From: Ramlibacter sp. Leaf400
GTDB taxonomy: Bacteria > Pseudomonadota > Gammaproteobacteria > Burkholderiales > Burkholderiaceae_C
Direction of reading: 5' to 3'
Length of the DNA: 64,000 nt
Assembly: GCF_001424545.1 (NCBI RefSeq)
Contig: NZ_LMQL01000010.1
Coordinates: forward strand, 486,673 to 550,672
Shown here in pieces: positions 39,438 to 47,066 of the stretch. Numbering within the stretch: position 1 is the first letter of the stretch; each line of letters starts with the position of its first letter. The notes under the pieces are model-generated. The model was not told the origin of the DNA and made no database searches. It saw only the letters and a program-made list of their open reading frames with translations. A program made the position numbers and the translations under genes.

Positions 39438-40210
39438 AGGCCAACGAAGGAGCATGGGACGAGACCTGGCTGGATCGGCAACCCATGGCTCCCCTGCGCA
39501 ACACCCTGATCGACCTGCTCCCGCGCGAGGAGGGACGGCTGCTGGAGTCCATGTGCCGGCCGGTGGAGCTGGAGCTGGGCGAGCTGCTGCAGCAGTCGGA
39601 TGCGCCGACGCGCCACGTCTACTTCCCGGCCGGCGCGCTGGTCAGCCTGTTCGCCGACTGCCAGCACGATCCCTGCGTGGAGGTGGCCATGGTGGGCCAT
39701 GAAGGCATGGTGGGCGTGCAGCTCGCGCTGGGCACCGCCATCGCGCCGCTCACGGCCATCGTGCAGGAAGGCGGCACGGCGCTGCGCGCGGACGCGGAGG
39801 ACTTCGAGGCCGAGGTGGACCGCAGTCCGGCCCTGCAGGCGGCCGTCAACCGGATCGCCCACGTCACCCTGCGCCAGATGGCGGCGTCCACCGCCTGCCT
39901 GCACCAGCACCAGCTCGCGCCCCGGCTGGCCCGCTGGCTGCTCATGACGCAAGACCGTGCCGGCCCGCGCAGCATCCACGTCACGCAGCAGTTCCTGGCC
40001 GACATGCTGGGCGTGCGCCGCGTCGGCATCACCGCCGCCGCCAAGGAGATGCAGCGCAGCGGCCTGATCGACTACAGCCGCGGCACCGTCACCGTCCTGG
40101 ACCGCGACGGCCTGCGCACGGTCTCGTGCAACTGCTACAAGACCGACCGGCTGCTGTACGCCACCCTGCTGCACCCGCCGGGGACCTGCGTGGTGCGGCG
40201 CCGCCGCTGA
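39434..40210 (+). CDS. Crp/Fnr family transcriptional regulator
   Basis: A 258-residue regulator with an N-terminal cyclic-nucleotide-binding-like barrel (VYFPAGALVSLFADCQ, VAMVGHEGMVGVQLALG) and a C-terminal winged helix (VTQQFLADMLGVRRVGITAAAKEMQRSGLIDY). The EGMVG...LG wording places it in a Crp-like group common in proteobacteria; the canonical cAMP-binding Arg/Ser segment is not obvious, and the Fnr-type cysteine cluster is absent. The start GTG 39434 overlaps the tolC stop (GTGA). An ATG at 39485 is an alternative with no better ribosome site. Being coupled to the secretion operon, it may regulate that operon. Confidence 0.83.
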   Translation: MKANEGAWDETWLDRQPMAPLRNTLIDLLPREEGRLLESMCRPVELELGELLQQSDAPTRHVYFPAGALVSLFADCQHDPCVEVAMVGHEGMVGVQLALGTAIAPLTAIVQEGGTALRADAEDFEAEVDRSPALQAAVNRIAHVTLRQMAASTACLHQHQLAPRLARWLLMTQDRAGPRSIHVTQQFLADMLGVRRVGITAAAKEMQRSGLIDYSRGTVTVLDRDGLRTVSCNCYKTDRLLYATLLHPPGTCVVRRRR

Positions 40211-40211
40211 A

Positions 40212-40856
40212 TCACGCGCACCACTGCGCCACGCGGTGGGCGAGCTCCGCCCCCAGGCCCCAGCCCGCGCCCGCCGTCACCAGCAGTCCGGCCAGGCGCG
40301 TCCCCCAGCTTCTTCCCAACGTGCGCAGACGCCCCAGCAGCGCCGGCCACAGCGTCAGGCCCGGCAGCGTCGCCGCGGCGAACAGCGCCATCGCCGCCCC
40401 GCCCTGCGCCGCACCGCCGGTGAGCGACGCGACCAGCAGCGCGGACCAGAGCAGGCCGCAGGGCAGCAGCGTCCACAGCGCCCCGGCCACGAAGGCGGCC
40501 CGCCCGGCGGCCGGCCGCACCCGCTGCCAGGCCGCGCGCGCGGCGCCTTCCACCCACACCGGTTGCCGCGCCAGCACCAGCAGCGACAGGCCCCAGGCCA
40601 GCACCGCCAGGTGGAACAGCACCCACACCGGCCGCAGCGCCGCCGAGTGGCCGGCCAGCCAGCCCAGGCTCTGCCCCGCCGCGCCGGCCACCGCGCCCGC
40701 GCCCACGTAGCCGCAGATCCGGCCGGCATGGAACAGGAGACGCCGCCGCTTGTCGCGCCCGGTCACGCCGCCGCACGCCGTGCCGCACATGGCGGCGCAG
40801 TGGGGCGAGCCGCCCAGCCCGAGCAGGAAGGCGCTGGCCAATAGCGTCGCCGACAT
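40212..40856 (-). CDS. SafE/UreH-like membrane protein (sulfite exporter TauE/SafE family)
   Basis: A 214-residue inner-membrane protein with about six hydrophobic segments. The N-terminus LLGLGGSPHCAAMCGTACGG has the cysteine/histidine cluster of the cytochrome-oxidase-associated SafE/UreH group, which is often found beside cbb3 genes and may handle copper or nickel. TLLPCGLLWSALLVASLTGGAAQGGAAMALFAAATLPGL is the family's second conserved repeat, given here as one region. The start ATG at 40856 lies two bases after the hemN stop codon, so it is cotranscribed with hemN. The longer open frame upstream is a shadow of hemN. Confidence 0.8.
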   Translation of the reverse strand: MSATLLASAFLLGLGGSPHCAAMCGTACGGVTGRDKRRRLLFHAGRICGYVGAGAVAGAAGQSLGWLAGHSAALRPVWVLFHLAVLAWGLSLLVLARQPVWVEGAARAAWQRVRPAAGRAAFVAGALWTLLPCGLLWSALLVASLTGGAAQGGAAMALFAAATLPGLTLWPALLGRLRTLGRSWGTRLAGLLVTAGAGWGLGAELAHRVAQWCA

Positions 40857-40858
40857 GC

Positions 40859-42253
40859 TCAGAGCACCCGCGAGAAGCGCGTGCGCTGGCGGTCGGCCTG
40901 CAGGTAGCGGTCGAACACCATGGCGACGGTACGCACGAAGTACCAGCCGCGCGCGGTCAGCTGGACGCCCTGGTCGTCGACCTTCAGCAGGCCCTCCCCC
41001 TCCAGCGCCTGCAGCTCGCGCAGTTCGGCGGCGAAGTAGCGGCGGAAGTCCACCAGCCAGGCCACGTCGATCGACTCGAACACCACCTGACCCTGGCACA
41101 TGAGGGCCATGATCACCGCGCGCCGCACCAGGTCGTCGCGCGTGAGGGCCAGGCCGCGCACCACCGGCAGCCCGCCCTGCTCCAGCCGGTCGCGGTACTC
41201 CTCCAGCGTGCGCGCGTTCTGCGCGTAGGTGGCGCCCACGCGGCCGATGGCGGACACGCCCAGCCCCAGGAGGTCGCAGTCCGGCTGCGTGCTGTAGCCC
41301 TGGAAGTTGCGGTGCAGCCGGCCCTGCCGCTTCGCCACGGCCAGCGCGTCTTGCGGCAGCGCGAAGTGGTCCATGCCCACGTGGTCGTAGCCGGCACCCA
41401 GGAAGGCGCCCAGCGCCTGCTCCAGCATCTGCACGCGGGCGGCCGCCTCGGGCAGGTCGGCCGCCGACAGCCGCCGCTGCGGCTTGAAGCGCTCGGGCAG
41501 GTGCGCGTAGCCATAGAGCGCGATGCGGTCCGGCCGCAGGCCCGCCACCTGCGCCAGCGTCCGCGCGAAGCTGTCGGGCGTCTGCTTCGGCAGGCCGTAG
41601 ATCAGGTCGACGTTGACCGAGTCGAAGCCGATGCGGCGGGCCTCGGCCATCAGGGCCGCCACCTGCTCGTGGGGCTGGACGCGGTGCACGGCCTGCTGCA
41701 CGGCCGGATCGAAATCCTGCACGCCGAAGCTCAGGCGGTTGAAGCCCAGGGCCGCCAGCGCCTGGAGCCGCCCGCCGTCCACGGTGCGAGGGTCGACCTC
41801 GATGGAGCACTCGGCCCCGGGGGCGAACGTGAAGCGCTCGCGCAGCATCGCCATGAGCGAACCGAGCTGCGCGTCGTCCAGGAAGGTGGGCGAACCACCG
41901 CCCAGGTGCAGCTGCGAGACCTGCTGGCCCGGGCCGATGCGCTGCGCGTAAAGCGAAGCCTCGCGCCCCAGCAGGGCCAGGTAGGGCGCGGCGCGGTCAT
42001 GGTGCTTCGTGATGATCTTGTTGCAGGCGCAGTAGTAGCAAAGCTGCTCGCAGAACGGGATGTGCACGTACAGCGACAGCGGTTGCGTCGCCGGGCCCGG
42101 GGCGGCCAGGCGCTGGTCCAGCGCGGCCAGCAGGTCGGCGGGGCCGAAGGCATCGACGAAGCGGTCGGCCGTGGGGTAGGAGGTGTAGCGCGGGCCCGGC
42201 ACGTCGTGGCGGCGCAGCAGGTCCAGGGGCAGCAAGGGGGAGACGTTGTTCAT
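40859..42253 (-). CDS. hemN: Oxygen-independent coproporphyrinogen III oxidase
   Basis: A 464-residue radical SAM enzyme that turns coproporphyrinogen III into protoporphyrinogen IX without oxygen. The [4Fe-4S] cysteines are in FCEQLCYYCACN (CxxxCxxC), near residue 65, and GGGSPTFL follows as the SAM-binding glycine motif. The N-terminal RRHDVPGPRYTSYPTADRF is typical of HemN. I chose ATG 42253; a TTG 63 bases upstream also opens the frame, but it lies inside the Fnr-like box. A strong Fnr-like site (42303-42316) precedes the gene, matching its low-oxygen role. Confidence 0.93.
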   Translation of the reverse strand: MNNVSPLLPLDLLRRHDVPGPRYTSYPTADRFVDAFGPADLLAALDQRLAAPGPATQPLSLYVHIPFCEQLCYYCACNKIITKHHDRAAPYLALLGREASLYAQRIGPGQQVSQLHLGGGSPTFLDDAQLGSLMAMLRERFTFAPGAECSIEVDPRTVDGGRLQALAALGFNRLSFGVQDFDPAVQQAVHRVQPHEQVAALMAEARRIGFDSVNVDLIYGLPKQTPDSFARTLAQVAGLRPDRIALYGYAHLPERFKPQRRLSAADLPEAAARVQMLEQALGAFLGAGYDHVGMDHFALPQDALAVAKRQGRLHRNFQGYSTQPDCDLLGLGVSAIGRVGATYAQNARTLEEYRDRLEQGGLPVVRGLALTRDDLVRRAVIMALMCQGQVVFESIDVAWLVDFRRYFAAELRELQALEGEGLLKVDDQGVQLTARGWYFVRTVAMVFDRYLQADRQRTRFSRVL

Positions 42254-42302
42254 GGCGAGACTCTCGATGCGGCGATCGTGGCGCCGGCGCGCGGCCGCGG
42301 GT

Positions 42303-42316
42303 TTGATCCGGCTCAA
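42303..42316. promoter_or_regulatory. Fnr box upstream of hemN
   Basis: TTGATCCGGCTCAA matches the Fnr/Anr consensus TTGAT-N4-ATCAA at nine of ten positions. It is centred about 57 bp before the hemN start and lies after the 3' end of the fnr gene. The position suits activation of hemN under low oxygen. Confidence 0.75.
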
Positions 42317-42369
42317 GCCCGGGCCGTCCGCCAGCGAAGACCCGCACTTGCGCGGGCTCCGGCTGGAGG

Positions 42370-43103
42370 TCAGTGCATGCGCATCTCGACCAGGCGGGCC
42401 AGGCCCTCCAGGTCCACGATGCGGACGTGGCGCCGGTCCACCTGCAGCAGCCCCTGCTGGGCGAAGGCCGAGAAGGTGCGGCTGACGGTCTCCAGCTTCA
42501 GGCCCAGGTAGCTGCCGATCTCGGCGCGCGACATGCGCAGGTGGAACTCGCTGGGCGACCAGCCGCGCGCCTTCATGCGCTGCGAAATGTTGAGAAGGAA
42601 GGCGGCCAGGCGCTCCTCGGCGCTCATGCTGCCCAGCAGCAGCATCAGGCTGTGCTCGCGCACGATCTCGCGGCTCATGAGGCGCGTCACCACCGCCTGC
42701 AGGGCGGCGCTGCCGGCCGACAGGTCGGCCAGCTGGCCGTAGGGGATGGCGCAGACCTCGGCGTCCTCCAGCGCGGTGGCGCCGCTGGCGTGGCGGCCCT
42801 GGGCCAGGCCGTCCAGGCCCATCAGCTCGCCGGCCATGTGGAAGCCGCTGACCTGCTCGCGGCCGTCGGCCAGCTGCAGCTCGGACTTGAAGGTGCCGCT
42901 GCGCACCGGCGCCGGCCGAACATCAGGCCGTCCAGGCGCTGCACGTCGGCCTCGGCCAGGTCGCAGGGCAGGCACAGGTCCTTCAGGTGGCAGGTGGAGC
43001 ACAGGGTCGCCTGCTGCGGGCGGGCGGCCATGGCGCGCACCTCGCGCACGGGGATGACACGCAGGGCGGCGGGGGCTTGGGCAAGGGCGGTGGCGGCGGA
43101 CAT
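42370..43103 (-). pseudogene. fnr: fnr-type oxygen-sensing regulator, disrupted by an internal out-of-frame deletion
   Basis: The gene begins at ATG 43103 with an Fnr N-terminus including CSTCHLKDLCLPC (iron-sulfur cysteines) and continues to LDGLMFGRRR. Near 42905 the reading frame changes. The rest of Fnr continues in another frame from VRSGTFKSELQLADG, with FHMAGELMGLDGLAQG, the later cysteine in DAEVCAIPY, and the helix-turn-helix RAEIGSYLGLKLETVSRTFSAF, to the stop at 42370. Compared with E. coli FNR, about 20 residues (the ...KGQTLFKAGDELKSLYA segment) are missing at the junction. The loss is therefore about 60 bp and not a multiple of three. The first frame stops at 42822. Either a true mutation or an assembly error could explain this. 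Confidence 0.8.
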
Positions 43104-43126
43104 GGCTTTTCTTCTCTTTCGGAAAG

Positions 43127-43516
43127 TCAGTGGATGCGGTGGGCGGCGGGCGCGGCCTCGACGGCCTGGGACAGCCGCTCGAAGTCCAGGCTCTTGTCGA
43201 GCACGCTGGCGGCGCCGTCGGCCAGGTAGCGCCGCGCATACGGCGGCTGGGCGTGGTTGCTGAAGACCACGAAGGCGATGGCCGGCTCCACGCGGCGCAC
43301 GGCGCGCAGCACCTCCAGGCCGCTGCCGCCTTCGAGCTGGGAATCCAGCACCACCACGTCGGGCTGCTCGCGCAGGATGCCGGCGATGCAGTCGGCCGGC
43401 GTCGCGGCGCCGCCGATCACCCGCAGCCGGCCACCGTCCAGCAACCCGGCGATGCGCTCGCGGATCGGGGCGGAGTCCTCGGCCAGGAACACCCGCAGGG
43501 TCTCTTTCGTTTGCAT
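43127..43516 (-). CDS. Single-domain response regulator (receiver only)
   Basis: A 129-residue receiver domain without an output domain. It starts LRVFLAEDSAPIRERIAGLL, has the phospho-acceptor Asp in PDVVVLDSQLEGGSGLEVL, the Thr/Ser position in AFVVFSN, and the conserved Lys in SVLDKSLDFE. I chose ATG 43516 because the receiver fold begins there; the upstream open frame is Pro/Arg-rich noise. It precedes the damaged fnr gene by 23 bp on the same strand and is probably cotranscribed. No kinase is adjacent, though a sensor kinase lies 2.4 kb away. Its partner is unknown. Confidence 0.8.
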   Translation of the reverse strand: MQTKETLRVFLAEDSAPIRERIAGLLDGGRLRVIGGAATPADCIAGILREQPDVVVLDSQLEGGSGLEVLRAVRRVEPAIAFVVFSNHAQPPYARRYLADGAASVLDKSLDFERLSQAVEAAPAAHRIH

Positions 43517-43645
43517 GCCGTCACTGTGCCCGCCGGGGGCGGGACGCGGCATCGGCGTGCGCTGATTCAGGCGCTCGGCGGATTCCGGGACGGCGCGGGC
43601 GGGGGTCCGAGGGGGGCTAGGAATCGTCCTAGTGGCGCGAAGCAA

Positions 43646-44434
43646 CTACGGGCCGGACGGACCTGGCCCTGGGGACGTTCGGGGCCCGCCCAACCCATCA
43701 CCGAGAGGCTCTCCCCGGGCGCGCTTCGTCTCCAGGTAGGTCTGGATCGCCTGCGGATCGTCCGCCTGGTAGGCGATGTTCTGGTCAACCGCCTCCTCTT
43801 GCCCATCCAACCCAGGCACCGCCCTCAGTTGATCCAGGAGGGTGCTTCCGGTCGCGACCGGGGCCGCCAGGGGAAGCTGGTACCGATCCAGGTGCTTGCC
43901 AGCCGGGTCTGCCAGTTCCCTCGTCAGCGCGTCGAGGAATGAGCCTTTGTGCGACGCCCTCCAATCGATCCCGAAGCCGGCTCTCTGACACAGTTCGGCA
44001 TGCACCAGGAGCATCGTGCGTCCGTTGCCGTCCAGGAACGGATGGCCCCAGGCGAATGCACCCATGACCGTGCCCGGCTGCGCGCGGTGGGTCGCGGGGT
44101 CGTTGCCCATCTGCAAGCCCCATTCGACGGCCCTCTGGCAGCGCTCCGAAGCCTCGAACTGGACCTGGGACCCCTTGGCGACGAACCGTCCGACGCCAAG
44201 CGCTCGCCGATCCTGGCCGGCCCAGGGGTAGAACTCCCCGAACAGGATGCGATGAACTTCCAGGAAGTGCTCGTAGGTGATCGCGCCCTTGGCCTTGCCG
44301 AGAAAGGCGAGAGCCTCCTCGAAGTTGGCTTCGAAGAAGACGTGTTCCTGGATCTTGACCTTTTCCAGGTCGGTCAGGCCTTCAACGTTGCGGAGATAGC
44401 CTGCGGTCCGGAAGTCCCCGAACGGGTCGAACAC
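43646..44434 (-). CDS. Fic family AMP-transferase, putative toxin of a toxin-antitoxin pair
   Basis: A 262-residue Fic-domain protein. The catalytic motif HPFLDGNGRTMLLVH matches HPFx(D/E)GN(G/K)R with the active histidine and nucleotide-binding residues. Upstream is ITYEHFLEVHRILFGEFYPWAGQDR, the usual Fic flap region. Such enzymes transfer AMP or similar groups to target proteins. I see no clear inhibitory [S/T]xxxE[G/N] helix in this protein. Its start lies 53 bp inside the end of the upstream DUF6088-like gene, so translation is coupled. About 60 residues of extra C-terminus, rich in Pro and Gly at the end, follow the Fic domain. The target is unknown. Confidence 0.82.
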   Translation of the reverse strand: MFDPFGDFRTAGYLRNVEGLTDLEKVKIQEHVFFEANFEEALAFLGKAKGAITYEHFLEVHRILFGEFYPWAGQDRRALGVGRFVAKGSQVQFEASERCQRAVEWGLQMGNDPATHRAQPGTVMGAFAWGHPFLDGNGRTMLLVHAELCQRAGFGIDWRASHKGSFLDALTRELADPAGKHLDRYQLPLAAPVATGSTLLDQLRAVPGLDGQEEAVDQNIAYQADDPQAIQTYLETKRARGEPLGDGLGGPRTSPGPGPSGP

Positions 44435-45089
44435 CTTGCGCCTCCTCCATGTGGTTCGTCATCAGCCGCGCCAGTTGCCGACCGGTGATGACGCTGTTCT
44501 TCTTCAAGGCCACCAGCAACTTCCCCGTTCGATCCAGCCTGACGTCGTCGCCGGATGCGCGTGTCACGGCCTCGGCAAAGTCATCCACGCCCGTGCGGTG
44601 GTGCTGGATCCCATGGGCTTGTGCGAGCCGCTCCACGAACGCGCGAACGCCCTGCCTGGGCAGGCGGTCCAGATCGTCGGGCAACGTGAAACCGCCGGTT
44701 CGGGGCGCATGCCGGCGATCCGGATAGGCCACCGCCGCATCGCCGAAATCCAGCTTGCGCGAAATCCGGCGCCTGCCCGTATCCAGGACGTAGGCCCGGC
44801 GCCCGCCTTCGTCACCCACATCCACCACGCGCACCTCGATCCCCAGCTTCTCGAAGACTTCCCTTGCCAAGACGTCCGGTTCGGCGGCGAGGTGCACCGT
44901 TCCTTCGGCGCCTGGGCTGGCCTTTGCATAGACACCCGATCCCAGGCGAACGAGTCGACCCGCGGCAACAAGGCTGTTGATCGCTTCGGTCAGGTGCGAA
45001 GGGCTCCCCAGTCCCGACAGATCGCGGCGAAGGACCACGTTGCCGGGTCGCTTGGTGAGCGACATCCGCAACTTGCTATCGAGCTTCAT
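44382..45089 (-). CDS. DUF6088/AbiEi-like winged-helix protein, putative antitoxin
   Basis: A 235-residue protein whose N-terminal region (NVVLRRDLSGLGSPSHLTEAINSLVAAGRLVRLGSGVYAKA in pieces) resembles the winged helix of AbiEi-type antitoxins and DUF6088 proteins. The start ATG 45089 has GGGAG five bases upstream; a further in-frame ATG near 45116 is less well placed. A second part (DTGRRRISRKLDFGD..., LPRQGVRAFVERLAQAHG) is unassigned. It overlaps the Fic gene by 53 bp, the arrangement expected of an antitoxin-toxin pair. A promoter with a 12-bp palindrome lies just upstream, suggesting self-repression. The antitoxin role is inference from fold and context. Confidence 0.72.
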   Translation of the reverse strand: MKLDSKLRMSLTKRPGNVVLRRDLSGLGSPSHLTEAINSLVAAGRLVRLGSGVYAKASPGAEGTVHLAAEPDVLAREVFEKLGIEVRVVDVGDEGGRRAYVLDTGRRRISRKLDFGDAAVAYPDRRHAPRTGGFTLPDDLDRLPRQGVRAFVERLAQAHGIQHHRTGVDDFAEAVTRASGDDVRLDRTGKLLVALKKNSVITGRQLARLMTNHMEEAQGVRPVRGLPDRRLSPQR

Positions 45090-45106
45090 GGGCACTCCCG
45101 ATCCCA

Positions 45107-45148
45107 CAATGTACATTGCAGAATACGACAAAATCCCTTGAAATACAA
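45107..45148 (-). promoter_or_regulatory. Promoter and palindromic operator of the Fic/DUF6088 pair
   Basis: On the - strand, TTGTAT (45148-45143) and TATTCT (45125-45120) are separated by 17 bp, a good sigma-70 fit. The perfect 12-bp palindrome CAATGTACATTG follows at 45118-45107, one base after the -10 element and 17 bp before the start codon. This is where a self-repressing antitoxin would bind. The surrounding DNA is much richer in AT than its neighbours. Confidence 0.6.
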
Positions 45149-45238
45149 TAACTTAGGAGCGAATAACTTGCCGGGAAACAGGCATAATTTGCATGGTGGC
45201 GCGGGGATCGGCAGCGGCCTCTCCCACCCGCGCGCCGC

Positions 45239-45874
45239 TTAGTCCTCGATCAACCCCTGCTTGAGCGCGTACCGCACCAGCTCGCTCTGGTTCGACAGCC
45301 CCAGCTTGGCCATGCCGTTGGCCTTGTGCGTGCTCACGGTCTTCACCGACAGGTTCAGCGCCGCCGCGATGTCCGTCACCGAAGCGCCGCCCGCCAGCCG
45401 CCGCAGCACGTCGAACTCGCGGTCGGAAAGCGCCTCGTGCGGTGCTCCCGCCGCACCGGGCATGGCGCCCAGCGCCAGCTGCTCGGCGACCTCGGCGCTG
45501 ATGTAGGCCCCGCCGCCGGCGATCTTGCGCAGCGCCAGCACCAGCTGGGCCGGCGCGCTTTCCTTGGTGAGGTAGCCGCTCGCGCCCGACTTGATCGCGC
45601 GCACCGCGTACTGGGTCTCCTGGTGCATGGACAGCACCAGGATGCGAAGGCGCGGCTTCTCGGCCTTCACCAGCTTGATCAGCTCCATGCCGCTGCGGCC
45701 CGGCATCGACAGGTCCAGCACCAGCAGGTCGAACTCCAGCCCGCGCACCCGCTCCATCACCTCGGTGCCGTCGGCGGCCTCGCCCACCACCTGCAGGTCG
45801 GGCGCCTCGCCGACGATGCGCTTGAGGCCTTCGCGCACGATGGCGTGGTCGTCGGCGATGACGATGCGGCTCAT
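45239..45874 (-). CDS. LuxR-type (NarL/FixJ) response regulator
   Basis: A 211-residue regulator. The receiver domain runs from SRIVIADDHAIVREGLKRI, with the phospho-acceptor Asp in FDLLVLDLSMPGRSGMEL and the Lys in GYLTKESAP. The C-terminal DNA-binding helix-turn-helix is LSDREFDVLRRLAGGASVTDIAAALNLSVKTVSTHKANGMAKLGL, one motif given in full by region. The start is the ATG overlapping the end of the sensor kinase gene, confirming the pairing. The much longer open frame upstream is a shadow of the kinase gene. Confidence 0.9.
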   Translation of the reverse strand: MSRIVIADDHAIVREGLKRIVGEAPDLQVVGEAADGTEVMERVRGLEFDLLVLDLSMPGRSGMELIKLVKAEKPRLRILVLSMHQETQYAVRAIKSGASGYLTKESAPAQLVLALRKIAGGGAYISAEVAEQLALGAMPGAAGAPHEALSDREFDVLRRLAGGASVTDIAAALNLSVKTVSTHKANGMAKLGLSNQSELVRYALKQGLIED

Positions 45875-46947
45875 GCGCCTTCTCCCGGCGCCGCCACGAT
45901 GGGGATGCGCGCCTGCACGCGGGTGCCCTGCCCCGGCGCGCTGTCGATGCCCACCTCGCCCTGCAGCAGGTAGGCGCGCTCGCGCAGGCCCACCAGGCCC
46001 AGCGACTGGGGCTTGCGCGGCGCGCCGGGCGCGAAGCCGATGCCGTCGTCCTGCACCGCCAGCACCATCGCGTCGCCCTCGCGCGCCACGCGCAGCCGCA
46101 CCCGGCTCGCGCGGGCATGCTTGCCCACGTTGGCCAGCGACTCCTGGACGATGCGGAACACCGCGGTGGCGTAGGGCTCGGGCAGCTCCAGCGCCTCGTC
46201 CACGTCCAGCTCGCAGGGGATGCCCGTGCGCTGGGTGAAGTTCTGCGCCAGCCATTCGATGGCGGCGGCCAGGCCCAGGTCGTCCAGCACCAGCGGGCGC
46301 AGGTCGGCCGCGATGCGGCGGGTGGCGGCCACGCTGGCGTCGAGCAGGGCCAGCATGCCGTCCAGCCGGTCGCGGGCCGCGGCGGGATCGGCCTGCAGGT
46401 GCTCGCGCAGCCACTGCGTGTCCATCTTCAGCGCGGTGAGCGACTGCGCCAGCTCGTCGTGCAGTTCGCGCGCGATGCGCGTTTTCTCCTGCTCGCGCAC
46501 GCCGGCGGCCTCGGCCGCGAAGGTGGCCAGTTCGCGCTCGGCGCGCACCCGGTCGGTGATGTCGCGCAGGATGACGGTGTAGAGCTTGCCTTCCTCGGTG
46601 TCCAGCTGCGAGATCGAGGCGTCGATCGGGAACTCCTCGCCGTTGGCCCGCAGGCCGTACACCATGCGGTCGCCGCCGCGGCCCATCATGCGGCGCGAGC
46701 TCACGCCGGTGCGGCCGAACTGGCGCACCTGCGCGCCATGGCCGTGGCGGAACCGCTCGGGGATCAGCAGCTCCAGCGGCCGACCCTTCACCTGCGAGGC
46801 GGGCCAGCCGAAGATCTTCTCGGCGGCGCGGTTGTACAGCACGATGGTCTGGCCCTCGTCCACGGAGATGATGCCGTCCATGGCGGAGTCCAGAAGCCCG
46901 GCCAGGCGGGCGGCGGCGTGGCTGGCGGTGAGATCGGAGTGGGGCAC
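45871..46947 (-). CDS. PAS-domain sensor histidine kinase (HisKA_3 type)
   Basis: A 358-residue soluble sensor kinase. A PAS domain occupies about residues 15-135 (DGIISVDEGQTIVLYNRAAEKIFGW; ending LYTVILRDITDRVRAERE). The phospho-acceptor histidine is in RIARELHDELAQSLTALKMD, typical of the NarX/DegS group. The ATPase domain has ESLANVGKHARAS (N box) and VQDDGIGFAPG plus GLVGLRERAYLLQG. No membrane segment is seen, so the signal is cytoplasmic. It overlaps its response regulator gene by 4 bp. The neighbourhood of fnr, hemN and cbb3 genes makes a redox or oxygen signal plausible, but no haem- or flavin-binding residue was identified. Confidence 0.9.
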   Translation of the reverse strand: MPHSDLTASHAAARLAGLLDSAMDGIISVDEGQTIVLYNRAAEKIFGWPASQVKGRPLELLIPERFRHGHGAQVRQFGRTGVSSRRMMGRGGDRMVYGLRANGEEFPIDASISQLDTEEGKLYTVILRDITDRVRAERELATFAAEAAGVREQEKTRIARELHDELAQSLTALKMDTQWLREHLQADPAAARDRLDGMLALLDASVAATRRIAADLRPLVLDDLGLAAAIEWLAQNFTQRTGIPCELDVDEALELPEPYATAVFRIVQESLANVGKHARASRVRLRVAREGDAMVLAVQDDGIGFAPGAPRKPQSLGLVGLRERAYLLQGEVGIDSAPGQGTRVQARIPIVAAPGEGA

Positions 46948-47040
46948 GCCGGGGAATTTACCGCAGGGGGCCTTGATGGCCGGGGAAGCAGGATCGTTGA
47001 TGCCGGCCTCCCCTGCCCGACTTCCGGCCTTGTCCTGCTG

Positions 47041-47063
47041 CTGTAACTGGCGTTCAGTTACAG
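47041..47063. promoter_or_regulatory. Perfect inverted repeat upstream of hicA, candidate operator
   Basis: CTGTAACTG and CAGTTACAG form a perfect 9-bp inverted repeat around the 5-bp spacer GCGTT. It ends three bases before the ATG of the HicA-like toxin gene. This suits binding by a HicB-type repressor; folded in mRNA it would also hide the toxin start. Confidence 0.65.
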
Positions 47064-47066
47064 TCG

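Noticed and set aside
42253..42316. TTG-started longer form of HemN
   Set aside because: The TTG lies in the Fnr-like box and the added residues are Arg-rich and not conserved in style; the ATG at 42253 fits HemN proteins.
43517..43645. Extended N-terminus of the receiver-only protein
   Set aside because: The extra 43 residues are Pro/Arg-rich with no fold, while the receiver domain begins right after ATG 43516.
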